Source of the DNA: Colius striatus | Taxonomy: Eukaryota; Chordata; Aves; Coliiformes; Coliidae | Length of the DNA stretch: 64,000 bases | Direction: 5' to 3' | NCBI RefSeq assembly: GCF_028858725.1 | Contig: NC_084771.1 | Location: forward strand, 9,390,915 to 9,454,914 | Part shown: positions 38,001 through 50,000 of the stretch, piece by piece | Numbering within the stretch: the first letter of the stretch is position 1 | Layout: each line of letters opens with the position of its first letter | The notes under the pieces: model-generated | Database searches by the model: none | The model's input: only the letters and a program-made list of their open reading frames with translations | What the model was told of the DNA's origin: nothing | Position numbers and translations under genes: made by a program

Positions 38001-41000
38001 GAGATCTCTCCTGATGTATATGTGCTTGATTTTCTCTTTTTTATTTCTTCTGTTCCCTGTTTCTTTGTTATTTATATTAGCTTAATGACATCCTAAGGCT
38101 CAAAAGGATACTTAAAAGGAGATAAGGAAGTCATAGCCCTGTGGGATATGGGCTCTGGTCAGGAGACAGCAGTCACTTGGCCAGTCAGAAGCATGTGACT
38201 CTCTTAGCTGTCCTAAGACTTGTCTCCCAACCATCCACTGTTCATGCAGGATGGGATTTCAAGTCTGGTTTGGACAGGTGGGCAGACATGAACTTGTATA
38301 AATTTAATGAAGTCAAGGAGCTTCACCTTCCTAGACTTGTTTGAGAACTAGAATACTTAGTTATGCTGCAGTCATTTTTAATGTACAGGCACAACAAGTA
38401 AACTAATTCAGTGTTAATACTCTTGAATAGTTTATTCTGTCAGGTGTTGGTCAAGAGCTCTGTTTAAGTTGAACCTGAGTGAAGTGGTATTCAAAAAAAG
38501 CAGATACATCAGAGTGCCATTCTAGAGTAATCCTGAACATTTCCTAGCCAGGAAGCAGTGTGAATAGCATGGGGTATGCCTGTTGGAAATGAAGCTTTAA
38601 TTTGATAGAACTAACTGCCTTAAGAGTTTGAAAGGCAAACCCCAACATTTTTTTTTTCTTGCCCACCAGTTTTTATGAACAATTGGTTTGCAAAAGGCCC
38701 TGATTTGTTGACTCTGTAAAAGCTGCATCTGTTTTATGGTTTATACAGTACTTGAATGAAGTGTATGAACACAGCAACATGGGAACAAGAGTTGTTTTCC
38801 AGAATATGAAATGTTGCAACTTTTCTGTGTTCCAGAGGCCGCTTGTTTATTATATCCACTAAAGCAGGTTCCCTTGGAATTAATCTCGTCGCTGCTAACA
38901 GAGTAATCATCTTTGATGCTTCTTGGAACCCATCATATGATATCCAGAGTATTTTCAGGGTTTACCGCTTTGGGCAGAACAAACCTGTGTTTGTGTACAG
39001 GTTTTTGGCTCAGGTAGGTTTCAGTTTGATATTGTTGTGATACTCTGGTCCTGCAATCCAATTTATAAACTATAACTGTATGGACTTGGTCTGAACTCTG
39101 TAGTGGTCCATGATGATCCAGTCATCTTCCAGCCCTAATCTGATAGCAATATTTGACCTGATAAAATAACAACTGAAATGATTTCCTGTTAAGCCTCTCT
39201 TGTCTGACTCTGTGTAACACAAATTCTGGAGTCCTAGCAGTGATATACACATCCAGGCTCAGAATAGTGTTATCAGCCTTTTTGATTTGCACACCAGTAA
39301 AAATTCTAGGATGAACAGACTGCACAGAAGGATGGTGGTGGAAGAATTTGGCTTGCTCGGTGTGGCTGTGCTCTACAGATGTTTGGTCTGTGGACTCTTG
39401 ATGGTCCAACTAGAGTGAAAGCAAAGGGAGCCTAAGAAATTTTTTATGAAGTGGAATCCAGTCATGATTTGCAAACTTGTATCACACTCTGCAGGTATTA
39501 AAGATGGGTCATAATTCTGATAGTCACTGATCTATTCCTAAGTATAGTGCCATTGTTTCTGTTAGGAGGTATCTCACTTCACCTAGTTGTCAGGTGGTAA
39601 CAGGCTGAAGACCTTTTCCCAGTAATAGTACTTAACCTTGGTCAAGTCACTAGTCACTTGCCAACTTAAATAGGTTGCTTTTTATAACAGGTTACTGTCA
39701 GACATAGGTTTTTTCTTTAGGCTTCAGTCTATTTCTGTAGTTTTCCATGTGCACTTTTGAACTGTTGCTATCCTTTTTAAATTGGGACTGCAGAACAGGC
39801 TGTGCTGTTCTCATACTTCTCATAGTCATCTTGTATTTAAAAAGAAACTACTTTTCCTTTTTTCATCAAGGATCTAATTTTTCATACACAGCTGTGATGA
39901 ATTAGACTTGACTGCTTCCCTTCCTCTCTCCTCCCCACCCAAGTGATATGGTAACTCTTTCCTTTTTTTACAGGCTGCTCAAAGCAGCAAAGTAGGAGAC
40001 GTGATGTGGAAAGTGTTATGGTTTTGCTCATCATCCTACTTTGGGGAATGGAAGCAAAACCAGATATCTTCAAAACACTACCAGAAAAACACATTCCTTA
40101 CTGTAGTCCATAGCTAGATGGAGCAGCTCTCGTATGGGGAATGGCCGAGGGATCTGGGGGCTGTTTAGCCTGGAGAAAAAAAGGCTCAGGGGGAGACTTT
40201 ATTGCTCTCTACACCTACCTGAAAGGAAGCTGTAGCGAGGTGAGGGTTGGTCTGTTCTCCATAGTGACAAGCAACAGAACAAGAGGAAATGGCCTCAAGT
40301 TGCACCAGAGGAGGTTCAGACTGGATGTGAGGAGGAATTTCTTTGCTGCCAGGGCTGTCAGGCATTGGAACAGCTGCCCAGGGAGCTGCTGGAGTCACAG
40401 GGAGGGGTTTCAGAGCTGGGTGGATGTTGCACTGAGGGCAACGGGCTGGTGGGTGATAGGGCTGGGACAGAGGCTGCACTCCATGAGCTTAAAGGGCTCT
40501 CCCTGCTGAAACCATTCTGTGATTCTGTGATCTGTCAAGTACACAATTTGTAACTATTTGTAGGTAACAGAGTAAAAAAACCTACTAAAACCTACTAAAA
40601 AAGCACTGTTGTGTTGCTATTGTAGCTCTTTTGTATCCGTTAGGCAAAGTCCAATATGTGTATGAAGGTGAGTGTCTTGGGTGTTTTGTAGGGAACGATG
40701 GAAGATAAGATCTATGACCGCCAGGTAACGAAGCAGTCGCTGTCCTTCCGCGTTGTGGACCAGCAGCAAGTTGAACGTCATTTCACTATGAATGAGCTTA
40801 CAGAACTGTACACTTTTGAGCCAGATTTGCTGGATGATCCTAATTCAGAAAAGAAAAAGAAGAGAGATACACCAATGTTGCCAAAAGTAAGTTGATGCAC
40901 ATCACTAGGAATTGTCTAAAACCACCTTTTTAAGGACGTGAGGTGTTTGATCTTGGAAGGAGTGCTTTGTTGTCACTTCAGAACAGCATTTTTCCCTCTG

Positions 41001-44000
41001 AATGGAGATGAGTAGCAGGTAACACAAAAATATGTAATTGATGTAACAGATGGTATAATGAGCTTGGGAATTAATTGTTTCCCTTCAGTGTCATTGGCAG
41101 TATAAGAAAAAGATCTTCAATTAAAAGACAAAAAGTTTAAGTACAAACAAGTGAAAATATATTTTCCCACAATTTGAGTGAATGGAGGTTTTACTGCAGG
41201 AAGCTGTGGCAGCCAGAATTCAAACCAGCATCTGTGTGGGTGCTGGTGATACCTGGCATTTCCTTAATACATGGTAACAAGTCCGTGAGGTGATACTGTA
41301 CTGCAAGGTCTGTTTTTTTTAACCTAGGCAAGGCTTTGTAAGAGTCAAATTAATCCATCCTCTCCTTTGGCAAGCCCTTTTGGGTTTAGTTCCTTGTTTA
41401 ACTGTTTTTGTGAGGAGCATTAATAGAAATGTGATAGACAAGGAAAAAATTGCACTTGAGTGAAGAAGATTGAACAAGCTAAGGTGTTGTGATGTTTTTA
41501 GCATTGCTAGTACTAGCAGAGAACAGTGACTTGTAGACTGTCATGTACACAGCTTAGTGGGAATGCTGGTACTCTGTACTCTAACGTGAAGTAGTGATGT
41601 CGTACCTTTTTCTGGCATGATGCTAAATGAACTTGTAAGATCACAGTGGTTTATCAATGAGGCCTACCTAAGTCTGTTTGCAGTGAATGGTGTGTGTAGC
41701 AGTGGCTCATTATCACTGTTGTACGTAGTAGTGGTTAATTATCCTGTGTGATACTTAGGGAACTTTTCAGTTACTTTTCAGCTAACTGAACTTAAACCCG
41801 AAATGTATAATTTTTACAGTCAGGCAGGAGTAAACTTCAGGGAAAAAAATAACTGGCTCAGTTATTTGATTCTCTTTTTTTTCCCCCATATTGATTTGTG
41901 TTTAAGATCAGGCCAAGGTTTTGAACTTTGTGTAATTTATATTCTTTGTGTATGTGTGCTACTAAAGACTTCTTCATCACTGAACTGTTGTGCAATTATC
42001 TTTGCTCCTTAGCGAGTGAATAACTAGTGAACTGGAACACATACATGTGTGGCCTGTAGTTAGTGAACTAGTGAAATGTCTGAGTTATCACTGTTAAGGT
42101 CACGATACAGTGTCTGGGTGTAGGGAGGGAGGTTTTCAAGTTTGTAAATCTATTCATTTCCAATCTAAACTATCTGTAGATCACTATAACATAATAAATT
42201 GTGGTCAGGCATCACGGTGGCATTCTTAATCGTAAGCCATTCTCTGCAGCAGTCTGTCAGACCACCTACAGAGTCAGTGCAGCTGCCGGGGGGATTTAGG
42301 AAGTGATAGCCCTGTAAGTGTTAGTCACTGTTACACATGCATTTTAAAACCCTTGAAAACAAACTTTAATGACTGTATCTAAGCTCTTTTTATTACAGTG
42401 TTTCTCAGTGTAAGTGGTAAATCGATAACTGAACATTTTGTTCTATCCTTTTGCTATGCCCTACAATTTATTTTGACAAACTTTATTTACCTCCTAAAAC
42501 ATCTTCCTTTCTTCTGTAATTCATAATATGTATTTTATCTTTTTCATATTCTTAGTTGTTTGATACCATATGCACTTATGTTTCCACAGCCTCGTAGCCA
42601 ATGCATCACCATTTGCTGCTGCTTATTTTTAAGAGAATAAAGATAGGTCAGAAAGCTGTAAAGCAACTGCGTGTGTTTACTCCAAGCATGGATCAATCCA
42701 GTGCAATAATTCTATACTGAAAGTTCCTTGCTTTCTTTTACAGTAATTAATTAATTAATTAATGATGTGTAATGTAAAAGAGAATGTTTGTAAACCACAG
42801 ACTTTGTTTTATCATTCAGTTTTAAATGTTAAGTTCCATATTAATTCCTTTCCAACCATCAGTGTAGGTTTGCATAAGTTAAGTTGAAAAAAAGCTTTTA
42901 ACCAAGGCCCTGGCTATAAATAGAGCAAATTTATGATCTTTTTAAAAACATTTGTTGATTGACTATAAGTCATCACCTGGATTCACCCTCTTTTGGCAGT
43001 TTCTCTGTTTGTTTGTTGAAAGCAGGGCTTTGCATTCCTTATAACTTCACAGAATATGGGAAGTTAGCCATTAACCCTGCAATATGCTTTCCCTTTCTTT
43101 GTCCCCTTCCATTAGTCTTAACTGTGAGGAAGAACCTGGATACTGAGTTAGGAGGTGAGAGCTGTGGGTGTGAGTGTCGTAGGCAGTGGGTAATTCCCAG
43201 TGCCATGCATGGTAGCTGGTGTTTTCTTGTGCTGTTGGTACACTTTGAAAACTCCTTCAAAATATTACAGGAAAAGAAAATATTTCTAGAGACATCAATA
43301 AAACTCAGTAGCTGTCATCATGTGGAATATATTGGTTGTCATTTGGGCTTTGGGCAGGGAGCTTGAGGGTAGGAGGGAAGTCTCTCTCCTTCAGGGCCAG
43401 CAAATATACCTGAGTGGTGAGTTGTCACGGGTGAATCCTGGTGTTGAGCCAAGGAGAAATGCCACGTGAACAGTGCCATTGGGGGTGACCTCTCTGCCCA
43501 TTTGGCATTCCCCTGCCTGGCCTGGGTGAATGGTGCTTAGCACCAGTAACTCTGCAAAGGAATTTCTGCTGGAGAACTCCATTTCATCTGATACTGATAT
43601 TTACTGGTTTGATACTACCTTTTAGAAATTACTCTTGGCTGCATTTGTCTTCCTGTGCAGCTCAGCTGATGGGAATATTCTGTTTCCCTTTTACCCACAA
43701 TTAGGTTCTTGCTTTGCACATAGAACTGAGCTAGTCAAGTAGTTGCAGTGACTGCCTCCATGATTCCTGTGATCTGCTTAATTTCTCTAAAATCCCAAGT
43801 AAACCATTCCCCAGTCTATGGTAAATTCAGCACACCCAACCTGATCTCTGTAGCTTTTGGCTGGAAACAAAGGCTACTAAAACTTCACCTGTGTTACTCT
43901 GCCATCCTTGAGCTGTCTACCCCTTGGTTACAAAGACTAAACTGTTCCTTTATAATTAGCAGCAAAGACAAATAGGCATTTAGGCTAAAACATGGCTTTA

Positions 44001-47000
44001 GTTCTGCCTCTCACAGGTTTTATGTCTAATTGTCTCCCTCTGTCTTCAGGCCTCTTTTACATCTTCGAGGCACTGTTGAACAGGGTTATCACTGTTGTGT
44101 CATTTTGCTGTTGTGCAGAAGAGTAAAGTAAGAGAATTACCTTTGTAATCCTTAGCATGGATGTGAAATGCACTGTAAAAACACATGAACATACTCAAAA
44201 TATCAAGTGCAGCTACATCTAGAACAAATTCCTCATATGAAGGTGTTTGAAAATAGGCATTTTAGAATTGCCCCCTTCCAGGTGTGCTTTAAAGAGGGGA
44301 TACTGATCAGCTGAAATGTTTTCCATCTTTCCTCCAACTGTGGAAAATCCTGGAGGGATCATAGGTTTTTTGCTGGATGTCTGCTCAGGCAGGGAACTCC
44401 TTGACTTCAGTGACACCCCATGGCAGGAAGGTTGTTTAGGTATGCAGCCAGGAATCGAGTGAGAGGAGGAGTGATTCTGAGCTGAGCTTAAGGATTCTTT
44501 GTGTAACTCCCAGTTTTAACACACGTGTCAACTTCTTCCATGTAAGAAATAAAAAGGGGTTTAATTCTTTTGCTTTTAAAGGGGCAAGATAATTCATCCT
44601 CTATTGTTTCAAAAGCCAGAACAGAAGCCATTGTGTGAGTGAAGAAGCAAACACTGCTTGCTTTTCTACATATGCTCTGGAGAATTTTGGGTTTGCATTA
44701 ATCCAGGTTTCAGTCAAAGACCAGTTTTAGGAAGCGTTGGGAGGGGAAGATGTTGAACGTTGCTATTTCTTCATTGAAAGTCACACAGCAAACATGCAGT
44801 GTGTTGTTTTCTTGGAAGCTTATCAAAGTTTCAAGCTTCAATTTTAGCAGCAGTTTTCTGCCCTTTGTGGTCTGAACAAGACCTTCAGGTTACTGAGGAG
44901 TGCTGAGGAGCCAACATGTGTGGTTCTTAGTGGGGGGGAATGCCTTTTGCACTACAGCTCTAACTCCATAGTGGCATTTCTTACTCCTCTGGAATAGCTT
45001 CTGTGTCTTCAACAGTGTCAACAGTTGGTTTTAACAGAATATTTTTATTATGGGTGTTGTTCACATGAATTATAAATTGGTCTCTACTTCCACTGCTTGA
45101 TTCTGTTCACCTGCTGTCCCTCCAGAGTAGAAAATCTTCTTTAGAGCTCCAATCCAAGAAAGGTGGGACAGGTGCCTTAAGACTGAGTGATCCCTCAATC
45201 AAATTGATTGTATTTAAGTACAGATATGATATGAGCTTTATGCAAATGTAGTGACTCATTATCTAACCCAGACTCAAGGCACAAGCAGGTTTTGTTGTTA
45301 TTTCTGCAGAGTGGCAGTTCAAAAGGAAACGGTGCCAAGGTGAGAAAACTTTATTGTAGGATGGTTGTATTCCGGTGCTGCATTTGAGTCTGTGCATTTT
45401 ACTTTGCTCTGAATTGAACAGTGGCTCTGTTACATCAAATTGATTTGTGACTGGGCTCTTCTTTGGGTTTGTTTTTTTTAAAGTGGGTTTTCACAGACTC
45501 AACACTCAGCTCCCCAAGGATTGTGTGTGGGACAGACTCGGCTGATTACCACAAATGCTGATAGCCAGAGTCTGTGATAAGTGCAGTGCCTGAGGCTTAC
45601 CTGGGCCAGGGCAGAACCTCTGTAAGAGCAGTGCCTATGAGGCAGGTGCTGGACAAAAACAAGATGGGAGGGGCACTGTGTGTCCCTTGGACACCCTCAG
45701 TTCCTGCTTACTTTTCCCCAGATCAGCACGCTCAGTAGATGAGAGTTGCAGTCACCTTTTTATGTGAAAGCAAAACTTAGCTCAGTTGAGGTCCTGTAAC
45801 ACAGATTGGAAAAGCAGATTAAAATCAGAGATTCGGTTAGATGTAGTATATCATTATTTTATACTACCTCAGGACACAGCCAGGGCATGTGTTTGACTCT
45901 AGGTCCATACTAGGGGGCAGTTTTGTGAACCTTGGAAAGCTGTTGATCTTGGAACCAGAAGAATTTGCTGCTTGGTTTTCACTTTGTTTTGATATTTGTA
46001 TTTTTATTTTGGACCTTGGTATTGAACCTTCAGTTGGTTGAGAAAAACTTGTTTATGAATGACAACGTAACTCATGTTCCTTCACCAGTGATTTCAGTTC
46101 TAACACATTTCTCTCTCCACAGCATTGAATTTCCATCAGGATTCTTAAGAGACAAACCTTTTTTTAAAAACTCTGGACCTCTTTTCAGTATTTCTTAATT
46201 TTTTCATGCATCACCAGGGTTCCACCTTAAAGCTTATAAACCAATTGCTAATCATTGTTCCATCAACCAGCTAAACAAATGAAAAGGAGTATTTATGCTG
46301 ATGGATGTGTGTGTGTAAGATGAATTTTATTGGGGTTTTCACTCTAATACTAAGCAAACTGACTGGCAGTACCTTCCATATCCCAGTTTTCAAGCTCCAT
46401 TGTAAAACCTAATGCAAAATAAAGTTTAGACAAAGAAAAGCAAAGACACAGTTGCATGTAATTTAAACCACGTTTTGAAGACTGCTGGCTAAGTGTGTGT
46501 GGATTATATTCCAGTATTGTTTTCAATAATAGTGTTACCATGGAACTTAATGCATATGCAGGAACCCTCCACACACTGAAGTACAGCTGTGGAATGCTGT
46601 GAGTGCTTTAATTGTGTTAGCTCACTTGGTGTAACAGCTTCTTGACTTCTTCACCAGCTTCTTCTAGAAGTTTTCATCATATCCCATCGTTGCATCCCTT
46701 TTCTGTCTCTGCCTCCTCTCCCACCACCCCAAAAACACCCATCATTTTTTCCCTGTGCCCATTATATTACGTGGACTGTTTCACTGAGGAGCCAGCAATG
46801 GAAGCATTGATTCAAATTTAGGGAGACCAGATAGCAGAAGGATGAAGCAAAGACTAGCTTATATAATTGGGTAACAAAATTGAGTTTTGAACACACACAC
46901 ACACACACAGAGGGCAAGAAACAGCTTTCTGTAGCTGTTATGACAAAACCACTGGTCAGAACTTCCACATGCAGTTCCCAGTGTTGCAGAAATCTGTTTG

Positions 47001-50000
47001 CATGTGGCTAAAAGCCATTCTTTCCAATCATTGTTCTATCTAGATTATAAAATGTCAGGGTAGGACAGTTTATGCTCCTGCTTGTACAAATGCCTAGCAG
47101 GGTAAGGGCAGTGGTGTGGAGTGGCTCTGGAGTATAATTCTACTGCAAAAAAAATACTTGCAGTATGTTCCTTGTAATTCATTACAGGAGTGGTCTGAAA
47201 GCTCAGGGAGGGAATGTTTTTGTGTTGTGGATCTTTGACTGGATGCTGAGCTGTGTTGGAACTTTCTTTTAAATATATGTATAGAAAATATTAATATGGC
47301 TGTGAGCAAAACCTTCACAATAGTTTGCGACCATAAAGGACACTGTAAATGTTTCAGTTTACCTTAAAAGCAATTAAGCATATGGGGTGCTGTAGAAGAG
47401 AGAGATCTGAATTTCAACCTGCTGATCAAATGTATTCCCTAGGAAGGATTTGACCTTCTTAGTCTGGATGGGTGGAGGACTGTTTATCTCAACGTGTATC
47501 GTAGCAGTTCTAAGAAAGCAGCTTTTTCTGTTGAATGTTGATGGATAGTTGATGGATCAAAGCATTAATTGGTGTTTTAAATCCAGTAGAAGTGCTCTTT
47601 ATATATGATAGATGCAGGTTATTGTTAGGTCCTGTCAGGTACCCAGCAAAAGAAAAAACATCCAGCACAATCCTTTCTTTTTAGGTTCTTCAAGTGCATT
47701 TATTGTTGTGGAATCTGAGTGCATTCCTGTGGTTCATTAAGCGATTGGACTGTCATCTCTGTACCAGACTGTTAATCCATTACCCTCCCTCTGAGGAAAA
47801 TTGTACTATTACATTATTTTTAATTTAGTTTTGCTGTGAAATGCTCTGAGCTGCTCTTTGTGAAATGGGGTCAAAGCAGTGGGTTGGGAACACACAAAGA
47901 GTAAATACAGGAGGCCTGGTGGGTGACTTCACACATTATCATCTCTTCATTTGAACAGGATACCATTCTGGCAGAATTGCTTCAGATCAATAAAGAATAT
48001 ATAGTTGGATATCACGAGCATGATTCACTCCTGGACCATAAGGAGGAAGAGGAACTCACTGAAGAAGAAAGGAAGGCAGCATGGGCAGAATATGAAGCAG
48101 AAAAGAAGGTAAGAAGGGTTATATAGGTGAAAATAACCTTTCCATATTTAAGTACCACTTACCTTTTCAGTTTGCTGTAGGGTAATTGATTTTCTTGTAG
48201 GCCAAGAAATGGGTATGTAAAGCAAATTTTGACGTATGGAAAATGGGGATACTGTGTCTTGTTTGCTCTTACAGTGCTGGTTTTTTGCATGTATTTTCTT
48301 TGTTACTTTCAAATGAGCATCTGCTAGAAAAGACCTGAAAGCTTGCTTTGTATTTTCCTATTATTCTCTGTGCCTTGTCTATTTGATACTTTAGCAGGTG
48401 GCAGAATGAAGAAAACTGTAAATTGGTTGCTAGTTTGGGATTTTTTTACTGTAAAAGGAATATGATAACTTGATGTAACTAGGGTCTAATAGCAGAAAAT
48501 TCCTGGCAAGGCAAAGTTTGGTGTTCAGATGTGATCAGATCAGTAATCTGAAAACACAATGAAAAGGATCTGTAGATTGCCACTGACCTTCTTGACTGAA
48601 GAAATGACAAATGAACTGGAGTACTGGGAGAAAGTTTTGTGAGGGAGAAGACAGGAAAGATATAACACAGCAAGCACTGAAATTGGCCTGTGAGAAGTCC
48701 ATGTGGGAGATGAGCGTTATATTTGTACTAATGAATTGTGCATTTCACTTCAAGCTTTGATTTCAGCCAGATGAACCCAAAATGAGTTGGGTTTGCAATA
48801 TTAAACAATTCATCTCAAGATATGCTAATAATAAGCCTCGGTCATTTTTTCCTCAAGACTAGAACTTTGGTTCTTCTGTGATTAGAATGTCCTGATTGAG
48901 GTTTGACAAGGATCTGCAGGTTACTGAGGTAGATGAGCCTTCCTGTGCTGTGTACAGTGCTCATGGTCTTCTCTTTGGGCTGATTGGTCTGTGTTTGGTA
49001 TTCCATGGGTTATTACAGAACACCATGAATTATCAGAGTTACTCAAACATAAATGCATTTGTTGTTTGTTTTTAAGGGCTTGACTATGCGTTTCAACATG
49101 CCAACTGGGACCAATATGCTTCCCACAAACTTCAACTCTCAGACACCGTATATCCCCTTCAACTTGGGTGCTCTGTCAGCAATGAGCAATCAGCAGCTGG
49201 AGGTCAGTAGCAATCCACATTGTGTGACAGGTCTGCCTTGCTGGAAGCGTGTGTGGGTTTTTCTGTCACAAATAATGGATAATGTCATTCTTAAATAGCT
49301 TGATATTTATGTAACTGCATCCTGTTTTTAATAGGGTTTTTTTTGTGTGTGTAGCTGTATTGAAATGGAACTGGCATGCATATAAACCTGTAGCTGTGCA
49401 GTATCTCAGCATTCTGGCAGATTAACTGCATTCTTTGCAGACATTAATTACCACATGCAGCTTTCCACCTCCATCTGCCTTCTGTCCCAGAAGGAATGGC
49501 AGAGAGAAGCATGTACTCTGTTCCTCAGTTATCTCAGTTCTTGGTTTGCCATCTTAGCTGAAGTAGCCGAGGGCATTTCTTCCTAATCCAATGCCAGGCT
49601 GTAAACTGCAGGAGCTGAAGCACAGTTCCCACTGGTGTCTGGTCAGGAGTCTGGGCTGGAGACCTGAAAACCTCTGACAGTGTGAATCAGGGGGACTTGT
49701 TGAACATACCTGAGGAATAGTAGAGAGATGCCAGTATTATGCTAAAATAGCTAATTTGGCATAACAGAGGATACTTTGAGCACATGGAACGAGTTGAAAC
49801 TATAACATCATCAAAGTCAATATCACGGAAGATTTGCCTGGGTAGAAAGGTAGCACTGCTGTCATCATCTGAAACCTTTGGGTACAGAAGTACACTTTTT
49901 CTCAGTACTGTCCACTGTACAAACTGTTCAGTTACTCTGTGCTGAAATTGAGTTGTATAGAAGCTTAGACTCATTGACTTGTGCAAGTGGACAGAAAGAG

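Larger units (their letters stand above)
40887..47958 (+). other. ATRX: ATRX intron 30
   Basis: At 7.1 kb this is the longest intron here. It holds a short TTAA repeat (42744-42762), an AC dinucleotide tract (46891-46909) and many chance open frames. I find no CR1 copy, exon or RNA gene. Confidence 0.88.

Noticed and set aside
40141..40509. 122-codon open frame in intron 29
   Set aside because: It lies entirely inside a CR1 3' fragment and does not encode the CR1 reverse transcriptase.
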